A DNA stretch of 47,571 bases from Phycisphaerales bacterium UBA4658 (GCA_002405485.1 DHLW01000014.1:3791-51361); one strand, 5' to 3'. Shown: positions 17,430-26,705, numbered from the stretch's first letter. The notes: a model not told the origin generated them from the letters alone. A program made the numbers and translations.

Positions 17430-17993
17430 ATGCCCGCGACGATCGTGATCGTGTACCACTCCGGCTACGGCAAGACCAAGCTCGCCGCCGAGCACGTGCT
17501 CAAGGGCGTTCAGAGCGTCCCAGGAGTCTCCGCGTCGCTCATCACCTCCGAGGACGCCGTCAAGAACATGGACGCGCTGCACGCCGCCGACGGCATCATC
17601 TTCGGCTGCCCGACATACATGGGCTCCATCTCCGCCAAGTTCAAGGAGTTCATCGAGGCCACCAGCAAGCACTGGATGGCCCTGAAGTGGAAGGACAAGA
17701 TCGCCGCCGGGTTCACCAACTCCGGCGCGCCCAGCGGCGACAAGCTCAACACCCTCGAAGGGCTCATGATCAACGCCATGCAGCACGGCATGGTCTGGGT
17801 CGGGAACGCGTTCATCCCCGATGCGTCCGCCGGACCCGACAAGGAAGTCAACCGCCTCTCCAGTTTCGTCGGTCTCATGACCCAGGCCCCCTACGGCGCA
17901 CCCCAGCCGGTCGCCAGCGACCTGTTCTCCGCCGAGATCTTCGGCAAGCGCGTCGCCGAGGCCACCGTGCGCTGGGTCCGCGGCAGGGGCTGA
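17430..17993 (+). CDS. WrbA-like flavodoxin-fold NAD(P)H oxidoreductase
   Basis: A 187-residue flavodoxin-fold protein. The FMN phosphate loop is YHSGYGKT near the N-terminus, and GCPTYMGSISAKFKEFIEAT is the conserved second FMN loop of the WrbA/NADPH-dependent FMN reductase group. Such enzymes reduce quinones by two electrons and limit redox cycling. It is preceded by GGGAG seven bases from the ATG and by an AT-richer stretch with TTGTT-TG-AACAA (17392-17403), a possible operator. It sits between an antiporter and an OsmC gene. Confidence 0.88.
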   Translation: MPATIVIVYHSGYGKTKLAAEHVLKGVQSVPGVSASLITSEDAVKNMDALHAADGIIFGCPTYMGSISAKFKEFIEATSKHWMALKWKDKIAAGFTNSGAPSGDKLNTLEGLMINAMQHGMVWVGNAFIPDASAGPDKEVNRLSSFVGLMTQAPYGAPQPVASDLFSAEIFGKRVAEATVRWVRGRG

Positions 17994-18029
17994 CCCACGC
18001 TCGATCACCATCTGAACCAAGGAGCATCC

Positions 18030-18458
18030 ATGGCCATTCGTCGCACCGCTCAGGCACGCTGGAACGGCACCATCAAGGAAGGGTCTGGATCGCTCACCGC
18101 TCCCGGCGGCGCGCTCAAGAACACCCCGTACTCCTTCGCCTCCCGCTTTGAGAGCGGCGCGGGGACCAACCCCGAGGAACTGATCGCCGCGGCTCACGCC
18201 GGGTGCTTCTCCATGGCCTTCTCCCTCTTCCTGCAGAACGCCGGCTTTCCTCCCGAGACCATCGAAACGTCCGCCGCGCTCAGTCTGGAACAGCAAGGCG
18301 GAGGATTCACCATCACCGCGGTCCATCTGGACGTGCACGCCCGGATCCCCAGGATCGATGACGCCACCTTCCAGCGCGTCGCCGCCGAGGCCAAGGCCAA
18401 CTGCCCGGTGAGCAAGGTCCTGAACGCGACCATCACCATGACCGCCAAACTCGCCTGA
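18030..18458 (+). CDS. OsmC/Ohr-family peroxiredoxin-like protein
   Basis: A 142-residue OsmC-family protein that reduces organic hydroperoxides with a pair of cysteines: C59 in AAAHAGCFSMAFS and C125 in EAKANCPVSKVL. The N-terminal RTAQARWNGTIKEGSG and the segment GTNPEELIAAAH are typical of OsmC rather than Ohr. AAGGAG precedes the ATG. It lies 36 bases after the WrbA-like gene in the same direction. A GCCCGGG/CCCGGGC hairpin (18463-18482) just after the stop may terminate the transcript, though no T-run follows. Confidence 0.93.
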   Translation: MAIRRTAQARWNGTIKEGSGSLTAPGGALKNTPYSFASRFESGAGTNPEELIAAAHAGCFSMAFSLFLQNAGFPPETIETSAALSLEQQGGGFTITAVHLDVHARIPRIDDATFQRVAAEAKANCPVSKVLNATITMTAKLA

Positions 18459-18544
18459 TCCGGCCCGGGCCTGAACCCGGGCAACGCGCCACGGTATGCT
18501 CTGAAGCGACTTCGCCCGGTGGGACGTCCCCGAGGAGCATGCCG

Positions 18545-20086
18545 ATGGTTTTGGCCGCTTGCCGATGGACGGCGTCAGTGCTTGCCGTGCTCCTGGTCTC
18601 GGAGCTGGCCATCGCCCAACCCGGATTCGGCGAGCGTCGGAGGCCCATCGAACCCAAAGCACCCCCGGACGCCCCGGCCCCGATGCCCGAGCCCGACCGC
18701 GGGACAGAGAGCGTGACCGCTCCGCCGGAGTGGACCGATCGCGATCCCGAGCGCAAGGCCCCAAGCGCCGACGCCGAGCCCGGCGTGTACTTCGCGCACA
18801 AGACCGCCGACGGGCTCCGATACGTCTGGTCGTTGCCCAAGCCGTTTGAGAAGGGCAAGGCGTACGACCTCATCGTGATGCTCCATCCTGACGGGCAGGA
18901 CTTCCGCTGGGGCCCCGCCAACCACCCGCGCATCAAGGACCTGCCGGCATTCAAGCCCGACTGCATCGTCATCAGCGTGGACGGCATCGCCGCCGACGCC
19001 CGCCGGCCGGGCGCCCGGTTCTTCGAGCCAAGCAGCGAGAATGCCGTGCGATTCCGCGATGTGATGCTCGAGTTCGGGCGGCTGTTCCCGGTTCGCGGGA
19101 TGTATCTGTACGGCCAGGGCGAGGGTGGCAAGTTCGCGGTCTACTTTGCCGTGAACTTCCCCGCGCTCGCCGATGGCGTGCTCGCCCATGGCTCCGGCAT
19201 CGTCGACGGCTCGGCGACCAAGAACAACGTCCCCATGGTCTTCATGCACGGAGCCAAGGACGGCATCACCTCGCTCCAGGTCTCCTTCGACGCCGCCGAA
19301 CAGTTCACCGCACTCGGCCATCCCTCCGCGCGGGTTCGCGTGCTGCGCGGGTTCAACGACTTCACCAGCGCGGTCTCCGCGGCGGACATGATCGACTATC
19401 TCCGGGCCACCCGATCCCAGGATCCAGAAATCATCCTCGAACGCGTCAGGAGCATGCTGCGCCCCAAACCCCCGGACGAGCTGAACTACCGGCCCATCCC
19501 CTGGTTCGCCGGCGCCGCCGCCGCCCTGCGACGTATCACCGTCGCCGGCGCCCTCGACAAGCCCCCAACCCCCGAGCACACCGCCCAGGCCCAGGCCCTG
19601 CTCGATCGCATCGATGGATTCGCGGCCCAGCTTGCCGACCGGGCCCGGGAGATGCTCGCCGCCGCGGACCTCGCGCGGCCCCCGCTGGAGCTCGTCGGCG
19701 GACCCTGGCTGGGCTATGTCACCGCGCTCCGCGACGACTTTCGAGGCACGCCCGCCGTCGACGCCCTGGCGGAGGAACTCCGGTTCGACGAATCCTCCGC
19801 CGAGCACATGGCCGCGGCTCAGGAGCTCATCGAGACCTGGAACACCAGCGCCAGCGACCAGGCCCGCTTCCAGGCCGTGGCCGATCTGCTTCCGTCGTGC
19901 TTTCTGTACGAGGGTCTGCCGGTGGACATGCCCGGGCGCATGCGGGCATCGATGCGCAAGGCCGACGAACTCGAACTCACGCAGAGCGACCGGGACCGCT
20001 ACGAGTTCGTCACGCTCTACGAACTCGGCTGGCGCGACGGCTGGCGCGAGTACCAGCGCGACATCCGTCGCTGGCGATCCGAGTGA
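18545..20086 (+). CDS. Secreted alpha/beta-hydrolase-like protein, probably catalytically inactive
   Basis: A 513-residue protein with a signal peptide ending near AIAQ (residue 25), a Pro/Glu-rich linker and an alpha/beta-hydrolase fold resembling PHB depolymerase/LpqC esterases (YDLIVMLHPDGQDFRW, then VISVDG). At the nucleophile elbow, where GxSxGG is expected, the sequence is GQGEGG with Glu at 193. The acid position is plausible (HGAKD, D239), but no histidine follows at the usual place (RGFNDFT). About 200 helical residues at the C-terminus are of unknown type. The ATG at 18545 is preferred over 18539 because GAGGAG is 7 bases from the former and 1 from the latter. Confidence 0.75.
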   Translation: MVLAACRWTASVLAVLLVSELAIAQPGFGERRRPIEPKAPPDAPAPMPEPDRGTESVTAPPEWTDRDPERKAPSADAEPGVYFAHKTADGLRYVWSLPKPFEKGKAYDLIVMLHPDGQDFRWGPANHPRIKDLPAFKPDCIVISVDGIAADARRPGARFFEPSSENAVRFRDVMLEFGRLFPVRGMYLYGQGEGGKFAVYFAVNFPALADGVLAHGSGIVDGSATKNNVPMVFMHGAKDGITSLQVSFDAAEQFTALGHPSARVRVLRGFNDFTSAVSAADMIDYLRATRSQDPEIILERVRSMLRPKPPDELNYRPIPWFAGAAAALRRITVAGALDKPPTPEHTAQAQALLDRIDGFAAQLADRAREMLAAADLARPPLELVGGPWLGYVTALRDDFRGTPAVDALAEELRFDESSAEHMAAAQELIETWNTSASDQARFQAVADLLPSCFLYEGLPVDMPGRMRASMRKADELELTQSDRDRYEFVTLYELGWRDGWREYQRDIRRWRSE

Positions 20087-20110
20087 CGCGCACCCGGCCG
20101 GAGGCGGGCT

Positions 20111-22318
20111 TCAGCCGCCCAGGAACCAGTCGTTCAGGAACTCGAAGATGTCCGACACGGTCACCGCGCCCTCCCCCGTCCAGTCCGAGCCAAGTCCACC
20201 GGCGAACCAGACATTCAGGAAGTCGAACACGTCGTTCACCGTCACGACGCCGTCGCGATTGAAGTCCGCCAGCGGCACGCGCGGCATGAGCGCCATCACC
20301 ACGTTGTACGCCTGATCGGGGCTTGTCGAGCCCGACCCCGATCCGCTCGGATCAGCAAACACCCCGTCAGAGTTGATGTCGTACACGATCTTCGCCCGGA
20401 ACATCAGCGCGCCCAGCGACAGCGGGCTGCCATAGCTCGCCGACTGCGGCGAAGAGCCCGCGATCCCGTCCTGAATCACGCCCGAACTGAACACGCTCCC
20501 GGAGTCCACGCTGTCGGCATCCGCGACCCCGAGGAACTGAATCTGGAAGTTCCGCCCCGAGTTCACCCCCGGCAGCACGTCCCCGACCGCGGCGAGCAGC
20601 TCCAGCTTGTAGCCGTTGGTCGCCGCATCAAAGTTCGCCCGCACAAGGCCCGTCGTGAACGTCGTCCCCGATGAGCCCGTGAGCCCGATCGTCGAGACGA
20701 AGTACACGTTCCCGCCCCGATCCATCGCCGGACTGGAGATGCTCGGCCCGGTCGCCGACGCCCCGAACACCTCGGTGTGCCGCGCCAGCCGACCGATCTC
20801 CAGCAGCGGCCCGCCCGGGGTCGAACGGCCGAAGATCGCCTTGCTCTGCCCGCCCGCGAATCCCGTCACGCTGCCCGTGTGCGCCGCGATCGTCCACACC
20901 GGGGTTCCGCCCCCGGCCGGCACGCGCGCCACGGCGATGTAGTTGTCCTGCGACTGCGGCACGCTCGAGCCGCCCCCGTTTGCCGCCACCGTCGCGCCCA
21001 CCAGCAGATCGCCGCCGGCAAGCTGCACCATCGCCACCTGCGAGTTGCCCCCGCGGAAGCTCGCCTGCGACGCATAGTGGCTGAACTCGTGCCCGCCGAG
21101 CGCTCCGTGCGCCGCGGCCGGGCTGAAGCTGTCATCCCGATCGAAGAGATCGCCCGCGACCGTCGGCAGCGAGAGCGTCGTCTGGCCTCCCACCCCGCCG
21201 TTGCTCGACACCCCGAAGATCTGAATGCCCCGCGTCTTGGTGTTCGAGTCCGTTCGGATGAGCGTGGCCGCCGTCCCGATCGGATTCGCCGCCGCCGCGA
21301 CCGGCGCGTGCACCTGCGGGACAAACGCCAGCGACCCGCGCGGCGAGCCCGACCCGCCCGGCAGATACGCCGTCGAGATCGTCGATGCGCCCGCCGAGGA
21401 CTCGAACACGTAGTTGTTCGCCAGGTCGGTGGCGAGCATCACGGCTCGGCCAAGCCCGCCCGGAGTCGTCGCCGCGACGATCGTCGGGACCGTCTGCATG
21501 ATCGTCGTCGCGCGCACAGTTGTCATCGCGCCGCTGTCGGTGTATAGCACGTTCACGCCCGACCCCAGGATCTGGTTCACCACCGATGCCTGCCGCGCAC
21601 CGAGGTTCGCGCGAATGAGCGCACGCGCGTTCAACCGCTGCGGGACGGTCATCGAGTACCCGTCGGCCAGGATGTGCACGTTGCCCGACGGGTCCACCCC
21701 GCCCACGCCGAACGACGCCGTCCCGCTCGACGCCGCCGTCGCCTTGTTGTGCACCGCCGCGACGCGCTGCACGAACAGGCGGCTGGTCCGCCGATACTGG
21801 AAGTTCACCACCGCGCCGATCACCGAGTTTTCATCGTCGCCCGAGCCGAACGCGCCGTCGGATCCGGCGCCGAACTCCATGAACGCCAGACCGAACTGCT
21901 GGCCGGTCCGATTCAGGCCCAGCAGCGAGTTCGTCCACGCCGCGTTCTGCGGCACGTTCACGCCCGTGCCTGGCTGCGCGGTCCACAACCCGTACGCGTC
22001 ATTGGAGAAGAACGAGCCCGATGAGAACCGGTTCGACGCCGCCACCGCCCCGATCAACTGGTCAAAGTACCCGCCCGCGTTGGACTTGCTGGCCTTGACC
22101 ACCGGCCCAAGCGCATAGCTCGACAGCCACGAACTGCTCTTGGACGGAAGGTCCACCACATACCGCACGATCTGCCGCGAATCCGTCCCTCCCTGATACG
22201 CGCTCACCGCGTCACCGGGCAGGCCGTTGGTTGTCGAGACCGAGTCCTGCGCGTGAGCGGCCCCCACCAGCCCGCAGACCGCCCCGGCAGCCAGAACCAC
22301 GCTCTTGGCCATGTGCAT
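20111..22318 (-). CDS. Secreted protein with C-terminal tandem dockerin-like repeats
   Basis: A 735-residue exported protein with a signal peptide (VVLAAGAVCGLVGAAHAQ). The body is rich in Gly, Ser, Thr, Ala and Val, with repeated beta-strand-like motifs, and carries no enzyme motif I recognise. The end has two dockerin-type calcium-loop repeats, ADFNRDGVVTVNDVFDFLNVWFAG and SDWTGEGAVTVSDIFEFLNDWFLGG, a planctomycete hallmark. In Clostridia dockerins bind cohesins; here the partner is unknown, and the repeat may be a sorting or anchoring tag. The start has GGAG nine bases upstream. The gene follows the secretion operon on the same strand, and a possible -10 TAGAGT (22420-22425) lies just upstream. 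Confidence 0.85.
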   Translation of the reverse strand: MHMAKSVVLAAGAVCGLVGAAHAQDSVSTTNGLPGDAVSAYQGGTDSRQIVRYVVDLPSKSSSWLSSYALGPVVKASKSNAGGYFDQLIGAVAASNRFSSGSFFSNDAYGLWTAQPGTGVNVPQNAAWTNSLLGLNRTGQQFGLAFMEFGAGSDGAFGSGDDENSVIGAVVNFQYRRTSRLFVQRVAAVHNKATAASSGTASFGVGGVDPSGNVHILADGYSMTVPQRLNARALIRANLGARQASVVNQILGSGVNVLYTDSGAMTTVRATTIMQTVPTIVAATTPGGLGRAVMLATDLANNYVFESSAGASTISTAYLPGGSGSPRGSLAFVPQVHAPVAAAANPIGTAATLIRTDSNTKTRGIQIFGVSSNGGVGGQTTLSLPTVAGDLFDRDDSFSPAAAHGALGGHEFSHYASQASFRGGNSQVAMVQLAGGDLLVGATVAANGGGSSVPQSQDNYIAVARVPAGGGTPVWTIAAHTGSVTGFAGGQSKAIFGRSTPGGPLLEIGRLARHTEVFGASATGPSISSPAMDRGGNVYFVSTIGLTGSSGTTFTTGLVRANFDAATNGYKLELLAAVGDVLPGVNSGRNFQIQFLGVADADSVDSGSVFSSGVIQDGIAGSSPQSASYGSPLSLGALMFRAKIVYDINSDGVFADPSGSGSGSTSPDQAYNVVMALMPRVPLADFNRDGVVTVNDVFDFLNVWFAGGLGSDWTGEGAVTVSDIFEFLNDWFLGG

Positions 22319-22436
22319 CGCGACACACTCCGATGGCGACGGAGCCACCAGGGCGGCCCGCCGCACGAGGTCAGACACGAACCGCCCCCGAACGGATTGA
22401 TCGGATCGGCGGAGATTTCACTCTACACCGGAATTT

Positions 22437-23114
22437 CTACTGGGACACCGATTCCCCGGTGAGCGACGCAGAATCCTGCGCCGAGTCCTTCACCATCTGC
22501 TCAAAGCGCATGCTCGCACGCCGCATTCGTTCGATCCAGAACGGATCGCGCTCCAGCAACAGCCCCGTCCGAAGCCGCTCCAGCGTCCGAGCCGTGGGTT
22601 TATTCCGGACCTCTTCCACCACAACCAGCCGGCGAAGCGACGGCTGATAGTTCACGTTCCGCTTCAGGGCCTCGTCGTACCACTTTGCCGCATCGTCGTA
22701 ATACCCCAGACTCTCCCACAGCGTCCCCAGGTTGTGCAGCGGCACAGGATCCGTCGGCGACAGTTCACTGGCAGTCATGAACGCGTCGGCGGCGGGAAGA
22801 TTCTGCCCGTCCTCCATCAGCAGCCGGCCCAGGTTGTTCCACGCCACCGGAAGCTCGCGATACTCCGCGATCGCCGCCTGATACTGCTCCATGGCCTTCT
22901 TCTGCTGGTTCGCCAGCTCGCTCCGCTGCGCCTGACGCACGAGCTTCGTGGCCCGATCCAGCTTCTCCCGAATCTCCTCTGGTGTCTCGGCGCCAAGCTC
23001 CGCCGGGGTCGTCGCCCGCGGAGTGCTCTTGCACCCCATCTGACCCAGACCCGCCAGCACGCACCCCGCGAGCACGAGCCGAGTCCATCGATTCGACATC
23101 TTGGCGATCTTCAC
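22437..23114 (-). CDS. TPR-repeat lipoprotein at the end of the secretion operon
   Basis: A 225-residue protein with a lipoprotein-like leader (RLVLAGCVLAGLGQMGC; C28 is the likelier acylated cysteine, C18 the alternative) and tetratricopeptide repeats, for example VAWNNLGRLLMEDGQN and LHNLGTLWESLGYYDDAAKWYDEALKRN. TPR lipoproteins such as PilF/PilW act as pilotins for secretins in type IV pilus systems, so a similar role here is plausible but unproven. The GTG start overlaps the stop of the GspM-like gene (GTGA) and has GGAGA upstream, so translation is coupled. An ATG at residue 6 is an alternative start. Confidence 0.75.
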   Translation of the reverse strand: MKIAKMSNRWTRLVLAGCVLAGLGQMGCKSTPRATTPAELGAETPEEIREKLDRATKLVRQAQRSELANQQKKAMEQYQAAIAEYRELPVAWNNLGRLLMEDGQNLPAADAFMTASELSPTDPVPLHNLGTLWESLGYYDDAAKWYDEALKRNVNYQPSLRRLVVVEEVRNKPTARTLERLRTGLLLERDPFWIERMRRASMRFEQMVKDSAQDSASLTGESVSQ

Positions 23115-23848
23115 TTGGTCTTCTCCCAGCGTGTGAACTCAACCTCGGCGTACCAGCCCCCCGACGAGGTCCCCGCGCCAACACTCCCCGCCGACGCCGG
23201 CTGCACCACGCCCGCCTGAGCGCCTCCCGCTTGAACGCCTCCAGGCGGAGCCGCACCGGCAGTGCCGGGAAGGGGGGTCGCTCCGGGCATGCCCGGCGGG
23301 ACGATCGCCGGACGCATCACCGGCGTCGATCCCGGCCTCAGTACCAGCCGAGAGATCTCCAGCCCGGGCGTGAGCGGCGAGGTCTGTGTCGCCGTCAGCC
23401 AGTTGAAGACGTTCAGCGGATCCTCGCTCATCAGCCGAGCCGTGTACTTGCGCTGCTGCATCCCCCCGACACTCATGCCGCTGAGCACCTGATCGGTCAC
23501 GGTCGGCGGCGTGCCGATGCCGACATCCGCCGCGAGCTGCTCGCTGTGCTGCCCCGTGCGCGGATCCGGGGGCGTGGCCCGGGCCGCGAGCTTGGCGCTC
23601 TCGGCTTCAAGCTGGTTGCGGATGTCCACCAGCCGCTTGGTCTTGGCCCGCTCGGCGTTCGCCGCCGCCAGCGCCGATGAGCGCTGGCCCCACGCCCACA
23701 GCGTGAACGCGCACGCCCCAAGCAGCAGCAGCACCCCCACAAAGATCATCCACCGCGGCTGGTTTGCGCGCTCCGCAGCAGACGCCGCCATCCCAAGCTC
23801 CAACCGGGCTTCATCACGCTGCGCTGGCGTTTGCATCGGTTCCATCAT
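23111..23848 (-). CDS. GspM/PilO-like secretion platform protein
   Basis: A 245-residue bitopic inner-membrane protein: cytoplasmic N-terminus, one transmembrane helix at about 33-52, a coiled coil at about 55-92, then a periplasmic domain and a Pro/Gly/Ala-rich linker (about 185-230) before a final beta strand. This layout matches GspM/PilO, which pairs with GspL/PilN in the assembly platform. Sequence similarity to named GspM is weak, so the call relies on layout and position. The ATG overlaps the upstream stop as ATGA and has GGAGG seven bases upstream. Confidence 0.65.
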   Translation of the reverse strand: MMEPMQTPAQRDEARLELGMAASAAERANQPRWMIFVGVLLLLGACAFTLWAWGQRSSALAAANAERAKTKRLVDIRNQLEAESAKLAARATPPDPRTGQHSEQLAADVGIGTPPTVTDQVLSGMSVGGMQQRKYTARLMSEDPLNVFNWLTATQTSPLTPGLEISRLVLRPGSTPVMRPAIVPPGMPGATPLPGTAGAAPPGGVQAGGAQAGVVQPASAGSVGAGTSSGGWYAEVEFTRWEKTK

Positions 23849-25788
23849 GGCCCGACCTCCTCGCCCGTCCCCGACGCGTCGGCGGTCTTGGCCCCAGAAG
23901 TCGGCGGCTTGACGCTCTGCCCGGTCGGAGCCGGAGCCGCCCCGCCCTCGGGCCTTGGCCTCACCGGCGGACGCACGGACAGGTCCTCGGGCCAACCCGC
24001 AAACAGCGTGTACGTTCGGTTCCCGCCCGATCCCGACGCCGTGCTCTGCCAGGGCAACACCCCCGCCGAGCCCTGCAGCCGCTCCAGCACCGTCGGTCCG
24101 GTCTGCGCGTCAGGCACCTGCAGCACCACCTTCGCAGCCATGAAGCTGAAGTCCAGCTCCGTGAGCATCGGACGCGGACCTTCGGCGTTGACGGCGGGAT
24201 CCACCGCGACCGCCGACATCGCCTCCACCACCCGCACCGCCTCCTGCAGCACCGGCCGCGGCGGCTTGATCGCTTTCATCTGCTCTCGGATCCGCCGAAG
24301 CGCATCCTCCAGCGCTTCTTCCTTCCGCTGCTCAACAGCAATGTTCGGCGAGAACTTCTCCGCTCCCTTGATGACCTCCTGGAACTCCGCCCTGGCCGAC
24401 TGCAACCTCGCCCGCGCATCCCCCAGCGAGCGATACACCTGATACCCAAGCGCCGCAACCAACGCGGCAGCCGCCGCCAGCGACGCGGCGATCCACTGAT
24501 ACACCCGCCGATCCGCTCGGCCCGGCCGGCTGGACAGACCGACCAGCACCTCTCGCGGGCGGCTCGCCAGCGGCACATCCGAACGCCCCGCGTCCTTCCG
24601 CGGCAGTTGCGCCGCGTCCGCGTCGTTCCCGAGCCCCGCCAGACGACCCAGCGTCGCACCCACCGGATCCTCGTGGATCGCGCCATCGATCGTCGCGCCC
24701 GGCCAGGCCCGGCTGAGCAGAGCGAGCAGTCCCTGTGGCCCGCGAGAGCCGGCCTGCAGATTCGCCGCCGTCAGACACACCACCCGACGCGGGCAGTGCC
24801 CAAGCTGCGCGCTCCACGACAGCCAGTCCATCGCCAGCCGACCCGCATCCTCGGTGCTGAACTCCAGCGGCGCGACCGTCTCCGGCTCTTCCGCCGGACG
24901 CCGCGACGCCGCGACCACGGGCTCCACTGGCGCAATCTCTGTCGACTCAACCGGCGAGAGTGGGGGGGGGACGGCGTCTGCCGCCGGCTTGGACACGGCG
25001 TGCGACAGCCGCATCGACCCGCCGGCGACCAGTTCCCCCGATCGCATCCACGACCAGATCAGCCGCCCCGTCGGCTCCACCGCGATGATCGCCGCCGGCG
25101 CCGACTCCGCCTCCAGACTTCCGGCCCGGCCGGCCCGAGGCGTATCCCAGGTCATCGCCAGCGCGTGCCAGACGCTCACGACCCGATCCACCTCGATCCC
25201 CTTGGCGTCCAGAGCATCCAGCAGCACCCGCACCGGCGCGTCGGGGACGGCGAGCACCGCGTATCTCTGCCGAGATCCCACGGCCGCGGACTTGCCCCGG
25301 CGCGACAGCGTCAATCCCGCGCGACCCGATCCGCTCGTCTCCGGCTCAACGGTGGCCAGGGCCTGAATGCTGGCGTTGCCCGATCCCGAAACGTCCCCGC
25401 CCACGCCGACCTCGGACAGCGCAAGCAGTCGTGCGGCGCCCACTCCTGCGCCCGATCCCTCGTGCTCGAGCGACGAACTGGCGATGGTCGCCTGGATGAC
25501 CTTCGGGTCAGCGCTGGGCGCGCTCAGCCAGGCACAGATCGAGCCCTCGGTGTCGACGCAGACCGTCGCCAGTCGGCGAAGCCCCACGCTCGCGAGCGTC
25601 TCGCTGATCCACTCCGCTCCCGTGCGCGGACCCGCCGAGGCATCGGCTCGACCGCTCTCCAGCGACCCGCCGGGGCGTGCCTCCGGAGCCGTCCACGTGC
25701 GTGAGAGACCCGCGGCGATCAGCCGGAGCCGGCGAATCCCCACGCCCCCGGGCGTGCGCTCGACATAGCAGACCACGCCTCCGGTCAT
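23845..25788 (-). CDS. GspL/PilM-PilN-like secretion platform protein
   Basis: A 647-residue protein with a long cytoplasmic N-terminal region (about 1-425) that looks like a degenerate actin-like GspL/PilM domain, a transmembrane helix at about 431-453, a coiled coil after it, and a periplasmic domain resembling the ferredoxin-like fold of GspL/PilN. A Pro/Gly-rich tail ends the protein. In type II secretion systems GspL recruits the ATPase GspE to the membrane. Typical GspL is about 400 residues, so this one is long. Start and stop both overlap neighbours as ATGA. A run of nine C residues on the coding strand (24962-24970) encodes PPP at 274-276. Confidence 0.65.
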   Translation of the reverse strand: MTGGVVCYVERTPGGVGIRRLRLIAAGLSRTWTAPEARPGGSLESGRADASAGPRTGAEWISETLASVGLRRLATVCVDTEGSICAWLSAPSADPKVIQATIASSSLEHEGSGAGVGAARLLALSEVGVGGDVSGSGNASIQALATVEPETSGSGRAGLTLSRRGKSAAVGSRQRYAVLAVPDAPVRVLLDALDAKGIEVDRVVSVWHALAMTWDTPRAGRAGSLEAESAPAAIIAVEPTGRLIWSWMRSGELVAGGSMRLSHAVSKPAADAVPPPLSPVESTEIAPVEPVVAASRRPAEEPETVAPLEFSTEDAGRLAMDWLSWSAQLGHCPRRVVCLTAANLQAGSRGPQGLLALLSRAWPGATIDGAIHEDPVGATLGRLAGLGNDADAAQLPRKDAGRSDVPLASRPREVLVGLSSRPGRADRRVYQWIAASLAAAAALVAALGYQVYRSLGDARARLQSARAEFQEVIKGAEKFSPNIAVEQRKEEALEDALRRIREQMKAIKPPRPVLQEAVRVVEAMSAVAVDPAVNAEGPRPMLTELDFSFMAAKVVLQVPDAQTGPTVLERLQGSAGVLPWQSTASGSGGNRTYTLFAGWPEDLSVRPPVRPRPEGGAAPAPTGQSVKPPTSGAKTADASGTGEEVGP

Positions 25789-26705
25789 TCACCACCCTCG
25801 CCTTTGCTGTTGGCGTTCTCCTGAATCGCTTCTTCGTTGTGCTTCAGCACTTCCTCCGCTCGCTCCCCGACGAGGGTCTTGAGCCGCACCACCGCGTCGT
25901 CGTACGACATGCCAGGCGTGATCCCGAACTCGTGCAGCGCCGCCATTCGCTGCGAAACGTCCCCTTCGACCGCCGTCAGCCGCTTGAACGCCGACCCGGG
26001 ATCGATCGGGGGACGATCCGTCGGCAAGAGCCCCTTCTCCGCCATCTGCGCCCGTCGCGCGGCTTCCAGCGCGGCCAGGCGCGCCTGATCGAACTGCTGC
26101 GGCGCCGCGGGCTGGGTCATCGCCATCGGGGCCTGACCGCCCGGCTGCGGGCCACGCACCGGCACCGGCCGCTTGGGCCCGTCAACCGGAAACTCCAGTG
26201 TCCGCTGGGCAAGCTCCAGCCGCCTGGTGGCCCCGCCCGTCTCGACCTCGACATACGTGGGTTCGATCGTCTTGACCGTGGTCTGATTGTGCTTGGTCCC
26301 GACGCCAAAGAGCATCTGCTCCCCGTCCACGCGGATCATCGCCGTCCGCCGCTTGGGCGTGCTCAGGTGTCCGACGTACACCCACTCGTTGGACGCCTGC
26401 ACCGGGGCCGCCACAGGCGCCACGGGCTGGTCCACCGGAGCGTCGACCGGCGCAACCGTTGCCACAACCGTCGGTCCAAGCAGCTTCAGCGTCGATGCGG
26501 TCTGCTGGAAGTTCAGCTTCGCCAGCTCGCCCGCACGATCGGGCATCGGCGGAATCGGCGGCGGCTCAGGGAACTTCTGCTCCGCGGGCGTCAGCCGCTC
26601 GTGCAACGGCAGGCCCGCCGCCGCCCCAGCTCCCACGATCAGGACCACGGCCCCCGCCTGCCAACGGGCGGCCTTGCGCTTGGCGATGTGTCGGTGCGTC
26701 AGCAT
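25785..26705 (-). CDS. GspC/PilP-like periplasmic component
   Basis: A 306-residue protein with one transmembrane helix near residues 16-34, a Pro-rich periplasmic linker and a small beta domain (WVYVGHLSTPKRRTAMIRVDGEQ, then FGVGTKHNQTTVKTIEPTYVEVE) that resembles the GspC homology region/PilP fold linking the inner-membrane platform to the secretin. The Gln/Ala-rich C-terminal half is not recognisable. The ATG at 26705 has GGAG upstream and is preferred over GTG 26825, which has no usable ribosome site and would start almost directly after the GspK stop. Its stop overlaps the GspL-like start as ATGA. Confidence 0.6.
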   Translation of the reverse strand: MLTHRHIAKRKAARWQAGAVVLIVGAGAAAGLPLHERLTPAEQKFPEPPPIPPMPDRAGELAKLNFQQTASTLKLLGPTVVATVAPVDAPVDQPVAPVAAPVQASNEWVYVGHLSTPKRRTAMIRVDGEQMLFGVGTKHNQTTVKTIEPTYVEVETGGATRRLELAQRTLEFPVDGPKRPVPVRGPQPGGQAPMAMTQPAAPQQFDQARLAALEAARRAQMAEKGLLPTDRPPIDPGSAFKRLTAVEGDVSQRMAALHEFGITPGMSYDDAVVRLKTLVGERAEEVLKHNEEAIQENANSKGEGGE

